From: BQJU01 sp965229635
Lineage (GTDB): Bacteria; Bacteroidota; Bacteroidia; Chitinophagales; Saprospiraceae
Direction of reading: 5' to 3'
NCBI GenBank assembly: GCA_965229635.1
Contig: OZ245894.1
Span: forward strand, 8,618,001-8,682,000
Length of the DNA stretch: 64,000 bases
This document shows, in pieces, positions 35,452 through 42,193 of this stretch (positions are counted from its first letter, which is position 1; each line of letters starts with the position of its first letter). The notes beneath the pieces were generated by a model that was given only the letters and a program-made list of their open reading frames with translations, was not told the origin of the DNA and did not search any database. A program made the position numbers and the translations under genes.

Positions 35452-35544
35452 GGCCCGCGAAATTTCAGCACGTACGAAAAACTATCATCAACCAGCACAA
35501 AAGCTAGCAACGAACCGCCCTTGCACACAAGCTGTTCGGCATTC
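35452..35544 (-). pseudogene. Remnant of a HipA-like kinase gene (N-terminal part)
   Basis: The minus strand reads KGGSLLAFVLVDDSFSYVLK followed by FRG, which matches EGGSLPAIVMADDDFPYVLK followed by FRG in the intact kinase at 28617-29396. The fragment starts just 4 bases past the stop of the 35548 gene and ends in the DUF7000-like remnant. Only about 30 codons remain, so it cannot be active. Confidence 0.78.
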
Positions 35545-35547
35545 CAC

Positions 35548-36531
35548 CTACTCCTTCCTCCTATAAATCAACGCATTCTCAAATGTTAATACAGGCATTT
35601 TTTCATCCTTTCCGTAGGCCGCATAGTAGGCCAGGGTGTTGTCATCAATTTTAACGATAGCGGAAGTATATGCGCGGACCATTCCTTCCTGGTTGTTGAT
35701 GGTGGCATAGTGGAATAAAGTGTCGGAACTCACCTGGCAATAGCCGCTGTGAATTTCTGATTGGTTGATGGTGGTAAATTCAATTCGAGAGGTATGTGGA
35801 TTGAAGAAATAAGTGCCCTCATAATGGGAAAAGGGCTTCCGTTTTTTGGAGAGCAGGTCATTGTCCACCAATACAAAGTGTTGTTTGTCTTTCCTTTGGT
35901 AGTGGAGCACGGAGATAAAGGAAGTATCTGATGGCATGCCCTCCCAAATGCCTTCAATGGTATTAAAAAAGGAAAGTTGATCATCTGGGTTGATGGTTTC
36001 TTCCGGTGCTTTTACCCAGGTGTAGGTTCGTCTTTGCTCCCACTGGTCATCGGGTGAGATGCTGTAGGAGGTACCGATATACAGGGTGTCTGATTGCGTG
36101 GTGGTGATATGCCCCTCTTGGTATTGCAGGCCATTGGGGGCGTGGAATACCTGAGATAGACGGGTCTCCTTTTCATTAATTTTTTGGGTATGGCCCACTC
36201 CGTAAGTTCCATTCAATCCCATTTGCAGGACGGTTGGTTTACCCTCCTGGCTGTCCCAAAACTTTCTGAACTCCCAAAAGACGGGGCTTTTCTTTCCCTG
36301 ATGCACCCCATAGAGTGTTCCTTTTAAACATTGCCCTTTGATGCTCCAATCCCAGGTCAGTTGATAGGTTTCGTATCGTTCTTGCTCATTTTTGTAATCG
36401 GCATTATCCGCAATCCAGGTGCCAATATCGTTTTGCATTTCCTGCAGAAACCAGTCAGGCATTGATTCTTGGGAAAAGGCTCCGCTAGACAAGAGGGAGG
36501 CGATTAACAATGGCAGGGTTCTTTTAATCAT
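35548..36531 (-). CDS. Hypothetical exported protein
   Basis: A 327-residue protein with a signal peptide (MIKRTLPLLIASLLSSGAFS). The body is strand-rich, with W-D-W-S-I-K-G-type blocks and a later IEGIWEGMPSDTSFISVLHY segment that suggests two lipocalin-like or DUF1579-like beta domains in tandem; this is only a resemblance. It ends with FENALIYRRKE. The in-frame ATG at 36642 adds 37 residues before the signal, so the ATG at 36531 is chosen. Export to the periplasm or surface is expected. Confidence 0.62.
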   Translation of the reverse strand: MIKRTLPLLIASLLSSGAFSQESMPDWFLQEMQNDIGTWIADNADYKNEQERYETYQLTWDWSIKGQCLKGTLYGVHQGKKSPVFWEFRKFWDSQEGKPTVLQMGLNGTYGVGHTQKINEKETRLSQVFHAPNGLQYQEGHITTTQSDTLYIGTSYSISPDDQWEQRRTYTWVKAPEETINPDDQLSFFNTIEGIWEGMPSDTSFISVLHYQRKDKQHFVLVDNDLLSKKRKPFSHYEGTYFFNPHTSRIEFTTINQSEIHSGYCQVSSDTLFHYATINNQEGMVRAYTSAIVKIDDNTLAYYAAYGKDEKMPVLTFENALIYRRKE

Positions 36532-36640
36532 TAGTCGGTGTGTTTTGATTTCTATGCACTTAAGCCACAAATTAAGTTTTTCCGGAGAAAGTTGCTGTGC
36601 TTTTAGAAGGGATTGTGAGCCAATACTAGATGTTGACGGC

Positions 36641-36728
36641 ATGTGTCGCTCCGCTGGAGCTTAAAAAAATAATTTCACCCTAGCCAGCGGCTGACACCGC
36701 TGGCTAGGATGTGTCGCCACGATGTGGC
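36641..36728. repeat. Paired-hairpin repeat, copy 1
   Basis: Two short hairpins in order: TGTCGCTCCGCTGGAGCTTA (36644-36663, stem GCTCC/GGAGC) and GTGTCGCCACGATGTGGCT (36711-36729, stem GCCAC/GTGGC). The same order, with changed stems, is at 52371-52418. Such units are common between genes in Bacteroidetes. A CCGAGATACACATTT motif follows about 40 bp later, and its reverse complement follows the second copy. Confidence 0.6.
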
Positions 36729-36886
36729 TGTTTTTCGAGCCGTGATCGGCATTCAATGTACAACCCGAGATACACATTTTGAAGACTCACAAATGAAGCG
36801 TTGATTTGTCGCAAAGCTGCTTATGAGTAGTGTTTAACAAGGAAAATGGTCCAATGCAATAAAATAGTCATCAAGGCGATTACATT

Positions 36887-36979
36887 AATCCTTATTCGGA
36901 CCGCCCATTCGGCATTAAATTGTTTAGTGGAGCGGCTGCTTAAAATCCGTTAAGAACTGTAAACTGTTTGAGCCAAAAC
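36887..36979 (-). repeat. Dispersed non-coding repeat, copy B
   Basis: The reverse complement matches 719-807: the first 20 bases are identical and the remainder matches at about 70% by eye. No coding frame is shared. Confidence 0.6.
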
Positions 36980-37120
36980 AATGATCAATGTTTCTCCTCG
37001 TCCTCAACTTCGCTGGAAAGCTGATTTATCAGTGAAGCTCTAGCCTCTGACTCAAACCATTACAAGCAATGCATCGTCACGCTGTGGCTATTTTCCCGAA
37101 TCGTATTCAGCCTTCCATTT

Positions 37121-37612
37121 TTAGTCTGCAAGAAACCCTTCCACCTCCTCAATAAAAACCAATACCTCCTTTTCAATCTCTTGAATCAAAACCTCCGGTT
37201 TTTCAAAATCAGGATGCTCGGTGATGGTGTATTCGACGATGGATAGTTCCTCGCGGATGTTGGTTTGTAGGAAGTATTTGTTCCAGCCGTTTTTGCGGAA
37301 ATGTTCCCAGTAGGTTTTCTGGGCTTGTTTATTATAACCGCAGAGCCAGACTTCCAGGGAAATGTCTTCGTGGTTGAGCAAGATGATGACTTTCAGCTTC
37401 TTCTTTTTCAAGGATTCGGGGGTGAAAGCCAGGAAGGAGAAATCCATAACCCCCTGGTAAATGCTGCCCGATACGTGGTGATCGGGGTATTTCTTTTGTA
37501 AATGCGTACGCAATTGCATCATAAAGTCCAGCAATCCGCGGTAAGCAACTTTGATATCGCCGATGGCCAATTGTTTTTTGTACTCCTGGATGGAGGCATT
37601 GAGTGATTTCAT
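37121..37612 (-). CDS. DUF7000-like family protein
   Basis: A 163-residue soluble protein. I recognise the family by its opening (MKSLNASIQEYKKQLAIGDI), the central block SGSIYQGVMDFSFLAF, and EVWLCGYNKQAQKTYWEHF. The function is unknown. No signal peptide or metal motif is seen. It lies 13 bp after the GH43 gene on the same strand. A remnant of a second copy of its 3' end is fused to a HipA-like fragment at 35361-35448, so relatives were once present twice. Confidence 0.72.
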   Translation of the reverse strand: MKSLNASIQEYKKQLAIGDIKVAYRGLLDFMMQLRTHLQKKYPDHHVSGSIYQGVMDFSFLAFTPESLKKKKLKVIILLNHEDISLEVWLCGYNKQAQKTYWEHFRKNGWNKYFLQTNIREELSIVEYTITEHPDFEKPEVLIQEIEKEVLVFIEEVEGFLAD

Positions 37613-37625
37613 GTGGATGTAGGTT

Positions 37626-39740
37626 TTATTTCACTATTTCCCACGTAAAACAAGCGCCCCCCCGATGATCCGGACGAGCACCACGGGCATCGGCGGAGCA
37701 TAGGCTTCCGGCATTGGGGTCGACGAATAAATACCGGTGGTTGTACAGCGACAACAGCATGATGTCACCATCGAGCATGTCTTGCCACTGGAAGGTGGAG
37801 GCATCGCCCTGGAATTCCTTTTCGATGCGGACTTCAGCGAGTCCGGCGAGGCCTTTGACGGTCACGTAGCCACCCGTAGCTACCGACTGCAGTGCAATGC
37901 GACCCTTGCCACGGTCCAGTACCTTAAAATGGGTGGTTTGGTCCGCCGTAAAACGACTACCCGCCGGTACGGGGCGCAGAGAATTCCGCCAGTTGGTCAG
38001 CACACTGCTATCCGCTACCGATTGCAATGAAATAATCTCGTTGTAAGGGATCGGTTGAGTCAGGCCTGCACAGCGGGGTTCAACCACCTCAAAAAAATCA
38101 AAATCGGCGTAGCCGCCTGGCTGTCCGTTGGTATTAAAATTAAACAGTGCATAACGCACCCCCTGGAAGGTTTTCAACTGGTATGGCAGCAAAATATCCC
38201 CGCCAATGGCCTCGAATTGTTTCCCGTCCAGGCTATAGTCCAACCGTCCAATATCGGTATCAAAATTGCAATAAGCACGCAGCCAGATAGTGGTTTGATC
38301 GGTATTGACGGTGAGGCGGTTTTGTTCTTGTTGGTTGTAAAATTGCAACGCCAAACCGTCTTTGTTTTTGACCATGCCAATCCAGGCGTAGGGCAGGTTG
38401 AGCAGTGCCAATCCGGCAATATCGCCTTCCTGTAGATTGGCCACATCAAGTTTGGTGATGGCATAAGATTCCGGCCCGATGCCGCGTTGGGTCAACGAAT
38501 TTCGGGCAAGCCAGAAGCTATCGGCAGGCAGGGAATGCAGGCGCAGATAGCCTTCGCGTTCCGTCAGGGACCACTTGTCATCCACCGGTACGTGGTTCCA
38601 TTGCCACACGTTTTTCAGCTGCGAGCCACCAAAGTCATCATCGCGCTCAAAGGGGGCGGATGGAGAAGACGTAAATCCTGTATTGGGCTTGACCCAGGTG
38701 CGCGGCGAGCGGGTCAGATTGCCGGGTAGGCCAAAATACGGCCAGCCGTCTTGCCAGGTCACGGGGGAGATGGCGGTTACACGGCCCACAGAGTTAAAGT
38801 CGAGCATCGACCAGCCCCACCATTCTCCGGACTGGATCTGCACAATGCCGCCCTGGTGCATGGGAATACAGCCGACGTAATTTTCCGGGTATTTGATGAT
38901 TTCGTAAGGAGGGCCGGTTTGAGTATTAAAAATGCGCATCCTTTGGCTTACGCCAAAATTTTCCTCCGCGCTCATCACATTCACCTCGTACGGCCCATAC
39001 GGTTCATCGGCCCGCAGGCAAACCTGGTAGCACATGGGATCGTAATTGGTATTGGTGATGTAATATTTGCCATTGATTTTGTAAATATGGCTTCCCTCAC
39101 CGGCTCCGCTACCGGCTTCTACGATCACCTTTTCGGTGCCTGGTACCACATCGAGTAAGTCCGGACGGAGTTGCGCCATTTTTACCTCATTATAGCCCCA
39201 AACGGCGTAAATTTTGCCATCATCGTCAAATAACACGGTGACGTCATGCAGGCGGGCCTTCATCATTTTGTGCTGCCACGGCCCGCGCGGATCAGTAGCG
39301 TAATAGATTTGCGTGCCATAGGTGTTGATATTGGAAAAAATGTAGAAGGTATCCTGGTGATAGCGTAAACAGGGCGCCCAAATGCCTCGTCCGTAAAACT
39401 CCTTTCCGTCTTCCATGCGCAATTCCGGCAATACGTCCAGCCGATCCACCGCGTAGCTGAGCAATTCCCAATTGACCAGGTCCCGCGAGTGCAGCACCGG
39501 CAGTCCGGGCATGGTGTGCATGGTGGTTCCGGTGAGGTAGTAGTCATCGCCTACGCGGATTATATCGGGGTCGGAAAACTCCTCAAAAAACAGGGGATTA
39601 GTGAAGGTGCCATTGCCGTTGTCGGCGGTCCAGGTGCAATCGGTTTTTTTGCTGGTATTTTGCCCGCTGAGGCTGAAAAAGGGTGTGAGGGTCAGCAGGC
39701 AAAGGATGAGTAATGTTGCTTTGTTTGTTCTATCGTTCAT
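37626..39740 (-). CDS. Glycoside hydrolase family 43 protein with beta-trefoil-like C-terminus
   Basis: A 704-residue exported enzyme (signal peptide to about residue 26). The GH43 five-bladed propeller is at about 40-340, with the general base Asp57 in SDPDIIRVGDDYYLTGTT, the pKa-modulating Asp in HDVTVLFDDDGKIY, and the general acid Glu in GEGSHIYKINGKYY. A beta-sandwich domain follows (about 370-560), as in many GH43 beta-xylosidases/arabinofuranosidases. The last 130 residues (GRIALQSVATGGYVTVKG to the end) resemble a fascin/ricin-type beta-trefoil. Substrates are probably xylan or arabinan side chains; this fits the nearby GH3 gene and Nudix-type regulator. Confidence 0.88.
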   Translation of the reverse strand: MNDRTNKATLLILCLLTLTPFFSLSGQNTSKKTDCTWTADNGNGTFTNPLFFEEFSDPDIIRVGDDYYLTGTTMHTMPGLPVLHSRDLVNWELLSYAVDRLDVLPELRMEDGKEFYGRGIWAPCLRYHQDTFYIFSNINTYGTQIYYATDPRGPWQHKMMKARLHDVTVLFDDDGKIYAVWGYNEVKMAQLRPDLLDVVPGTEKVIVEAGSGAGEGSHIYKINGKYYITNTNYDPMCYQVCLRADEPYGPYEVNVMSAEENFGVSQRMRIFNTQTGPPYEIIKYPENYVGCIPMHQGGIVQIQSGEWWGWSMLDFNSVGRVTAISPVTWQDGWPYFGLPGNLTRSPRTWVKPNTGFTSSPSAPFERDDDFGGSQLKNVWQWNHVPVDDKWSLTEREGYLRLHSLPADSFWLARNSLTQRGIGPESYAITKLDVANLQEGDIAGLALLNLPYAWIGMVKNKDGLALQFYNQQEQNRLTVNTDQTTIWLRAYCNFDTDIGRLDYSLDGKQFEAIGGDILLPYQLKTFQGVRYALFNFNTNGQPGGYADFDFFEVVEPRCAGLTQPIPYNEIISLQSVADSSVLTNWRNSLRPVPAGSRFTADQTTHFKVLDRGKGRIALQSVATGGYVTVKGLAGLAEVRIEKEFQGDASTFQWQDMLDGDIMLLSLYNHRYLFVDPNAGSLCSADARGARPDHRGGACFTWEIVK

Positions 39741-39946
39741 AAGTCCGTTTTAGACCTATGAAGTTAGGGAAAAATTAGAAGGGTGTTTACTTATAAGTAA
39801 TTCTTCGATTGATTTCTCCGTTTGGTTTGACAATTTTTACCCAATTCATCTGTTCATCAAAGAATAATTCCGTTGGATATACTTTGCTGTTGTTCTGCAA
39901 TATTTTGGGTCATTAATCTCGTGAAGTTAACTAAAAAATGGGAAGC

Positions 39947-41125
39947 TTAGTCTAGCACAACTTTCTCCAATATAACTCGTTGTAACCTGCCTTTTTTATC
40001 AAAAAATTCCAGCTCCACCTTTTCTTTTTTCTGGAAAGCGTAACCATTGAGGTACCCCTCACAGATATCGGTTGTTTCGCCAATGGCTTCTCCATTGATG
40101 GACTTTATTTTCAGGCCGTATTTTAGACCCTTTTTTGCGGCTTCGGAGCCTTTGATGACCCACTTGATCAGGTATTCGCCATTGAGGTAGACGATGTCAA
40201 AACCAAAGCTTTTCAAGACTGATTGTTTATCCTTCTGCGGATACGGCTCAAAATAAAAAGCAAGGTTTTTGTAGTCGACCGTCACCTTGCCGTGGTACAA
40301 AATGCTTGCGCCGATGCGTGGTTCGGTGGGCTTTGAAAGGTCACTATAGAAATTATTGAAGGAAGTACCGCCGAGCTTTAGGTCGTACACTTTGGCTCGG
40401 TAGCGGGTGGTGGATTTGATGTGATTGGCGCTGCTGACGCCAAAGGAAAAGATGCCTTTATATTTGAGCTTATCCGTTTTCGATTTGACTTTTAGTCGCC
40501 GGACGTCTTTTGTTTTATAACTAAAAAAATCACCGGAGCCGGAATCAAATTCCACAAACTGTTCTTCTCCATTGATGCGCAGCAGTACGTCGGGAATGCC
40601 CCGTTCGCTGATTTTCAGTTTGGCTTTGTGGCGTTCATCAAGATTAAAAACTGACTCATCTTCAGTCAACCGTAGGATTCCCTTTTCATAATCAAAATGC
40701 AGGATCATGCCAGCAAAGAAATCCCTGCCGATCATGCCATCGGTACCAAAACACTGATTGGGGTAGGATTCATTGTCAAAAAGTACGATGGCTTCCCGGT
40801 CGTGAAAACTCAACTTGCCGATGGAGGCATCCTGAACCAGTACCTTTTCAAAGACCCGCTGCCGTTTCGTAGCATCAGAAACCGTGATGGAGTCCGTAAC
40901 CGGCAAGTTGCCCTGCTGCTTCAGCGTTTTGGAGACCATGAAGAACCCGCCGGTATCCAGTACAAAACGATGGGCCTTCCCGTTAATTTTCACCGGTATG
41001 ACAATCGCATTTTTGACCATTTCGAAGGGGATTTCCCCGGAGTCTAAAGATGGCTGTTGTGTGGTTTGTGCTTCCACCGGAGCCCAAAGAGTTAGTAGCA
41101 ATAGAGCGCTGATTAAAATTCGCAT
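39947..41125 (-). CDS. Retropepsin-like aspartic protease with PDZ domain
   Basis: A 392-residue exported protein (signal peptide to VEAQ, near residue 20). The first half has two aspartyl-protease half-domains: HRFVLDTGGFFMVS (DTG) and QFVEFDSGSGDFFS (DSG). The C-terminal part is PDZ-like (GFDIVYLNGEYLIKWVIKGS, GLKYGLKIKSINGEAI). Such proteases in Bacteroidetes are often periplasmic and uncharacterised. The two Asp residues are both present, so activity is plausible. It lies between the GH43 and Nudix-regulator genes on the same strand. Confidence 0.82.
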   Translation of the reverse strand: MRILISALLLLTLWAPVEAQTTQQPSLDSGEIPFEMVKNAIVIPVKINGKAHRFVLDTGGFFMVSKTLKQQGNLPVTDSITVSDATKRQRVFEKVLVQDASIGKLSFHDREAIVLFDNESYPNQCFGTDGMIGRDFFAGMILHFDYEKGILRLTEDESVFNLDERHKAKLKISERGIPDVLLRINGEEQFVEFDSGSGDFFSYKTKDVRRLKVKSKTDKLKYKGIFSFGVSSANHIKSTTRYRAKVYDLKLGGTSFNNFYSDLSKPTEPRIGASILYHGKVTVDYKNLAFYFEPYPQKDKQSVLKSFGFDIVYLNGEYLIKWVIKGSEAAKKGLKYGLKIKSINGEAIGETTDICEGYLNGYAFQKKEKVELEFFDKKGRLQRVILEKVVLD

Positions 41126-41217
41126 AAGATTTGGGTTGGTAGTAGTTCTTAGCGTTGTTTTGCTGGGTTTATTTCAGGTGCAAATATCAGTTTTTTAAAG
41201 CTTTTTGCAAGCAGCTT

Positions 41218-41967
41218 TTACCACCCCGAGCTTAGTCCCGCCTGCATCGCCCGCTCGTACTTTTCCTTGTCAAATTCATAGAGCATCGGGGCTTTGTGAG
41301 CTCCTCCTCTACGGCGCTTATTGGTGGCAATAAGGATGTCAAAACTCAACATTTTCCTTCGAAAGTTGCGCCGGTCCAGCTCTTTTTCGAGCAGGGTTTC
41401 GTACAAGGCCTGTAGCTCTGGCATCGTGAATTGATCTGGCAATAGATTTAACCCTACTGGTTGATTATTCAGCTCTTTCTTTAGGGTTTGGTGCGCCCTG
41501 TCAATGATCTGCCGATGATCCAGAATGAGCTCGGGGAGTTGCTGCAACGGGCACCACTCACACAATTCTGAGATGTGATCCGGAGTGGGTTCCTGTACCT
41601 TTGAATATTCTACCAATGCATAATAACCGACCGTGACAAAACGCTGCTGAAACCATAAGTACTCCTCCTGATCCAGCACCTTTTCTCGAACCATTTCCTG
41701 GATATGTTTGCTGTCGCTGCGGCTAACATCTCCAAAAAGGTAAAACTGATGCAGAAAGATATTTTCCAGACCGGTCCTGTTTTTTAATACCCTTGCGGCC
41801 TCCTTATCCACATCCTGTCCTTCGGCTACAAAACCACCCGGCAAGGCCCAGCGATCAAGTTTTTTCAATTTGAGTAATAAGACCTTCAATTCATTTTCAT
41901 GAAAACCGAAAATCACGCAATCAATTGACAATCCAGGGTGTAGGTTATCTGCCACAAATTTTGACAC
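41218..41967 (-). CDS. Nudix-type transcriptional regulator (AraR/NrtR-like)
   Basis: A 249-residue protein. Residues 15-150 form a Nudix fold, but the Nudix box is broken: GGFVAEGQDVDKEAARVLKN lacks the REUxEE catalytic core, as in regulators that bind ligands and do not hydrolyse. The C-terminal 80 residues form a winged helix (LLPDQFTMPELQALYETLL, then RNFRRKMLSFDIL). Family members include NrtR and the arabinose regulator AraR of Bacteroides. The start is GTG at 41967, since no ATG fits; a TACTTTTG -7 box lies 17 bp upstream. It is divergent from the GH3 gene, which it may repress. Confidence 0.85.
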   Translation of the reverse strand: MSKFVADNLHPGLSIDCVIFGFHENELKVLLLKLKKLDRWALPGGFVAEGQDVDKEAARVLKNRTGLENIFLHQFYLFGDVSRSDSKHIQEMVREKVLDQEEYLWFQQRFVTVGYYALVEYSKVQEPTPDHISELCEWCPLQQLPELILDHRQIIDRAHQTLKKELNNQPVGLNLLPDQFTMPELQALYETLLEKELDRRNFRRKMLSFDILIATNKRRRGGAHKAPMLYEFDKEKYERAMQAGLSSGW

Positions 41968-41983
41968 AGTGCAAATTTTCCAA

Positions 41984-41991
41984 CAAAAGTA
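41984..41991 (-). promoter_or_regulatory. Candidate -7 box of the Nudix-regulator gene
   Basis: The minus strand reads TACTTTTG, an exact TAnnTTTG match, placing the transcription start about 10 bp before the GTG start. No good -33 box is seen. Confidence 0.5.
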
Positions 41992-42014
41992 ATGAAAATT
42001 ACCATACTATTCTT

Positions 42015-42037
42015 TAGCTTTGTGTCAATATGACACA
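42015..42037 (+). promoter_or_regulatory. GH3 promoter -7 box overlapped by a palindromic operator
   Basis: TAGCTTTG (42015-42022) is an exact -7 box. It runs straight into the perfect palindrome TGTGTCA-ATA-TGACACA (42021-42037), so a bound dimer would cover the start of transcription. A single half-site TGACACA lies at 41962-41968, over the start of the regulator gene. This suggests repression of GH3 and of its own gene by the Nudix-type protein; the link is inference. Confidence 0.6.
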
Positions 42038-42050
42038 TTAACAATAATCC

Positions 42051-42181
42051 TTCTTTGACAAATTTCCCCGATGCAAAATCGGGACAAGATGTGGTCAAAC
42101 TAAAATGTGAAGCGCAAAGCAACCATAGGAAGTGGCGATTTGCATTTTAGTTTGACTCTAAGCACGAGATTTGTCAAAGAA
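42051..42181. repeat. 131-bp nested inverted repeat before the GH3 gene
   Basis: Outer arms TTCTTTGACAAAT (42051-42063) and ATTTGTCAAAGAA (42169-42181), and inner arms GTCAAACTAAAATG (42094-42107) and CATTTTAGTTTGAC (42143-42156), are both perfect. Past the inner arms the pairing goes on imperfectly. The unit ends 12 bp before the GH3 ATG and would be in its leader if the box at 42015 is used. It may be an mRNA structure or a MITE. Confidence 0.7.
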
Positions 42182-42193
42182 CAAAAATAGTTC

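Larger units (their letters stand above)
36532..37120. other. Intergenic region with two kinds of dispersed repeat
   Basis: 589 bp without a gene. It contains paired small hairpins (36641-36728) with a perfect 11-bp stem between them at 36680-36707 (CTAGCCAGCGG / CCGCTGGCTAG), and copy B of the 90-bp repeat (36887-36979). Another piece resembling the second hairpin (GTCACGCTGTGGCTATT) lies at about 37077. Confidence 0.6.

Noticed and set aside
35389..35589. Plus-strand open frame of 66 codons
   Set aside because: It is the antisense reading of the fused HipA-like/DUF7000-like remnants.
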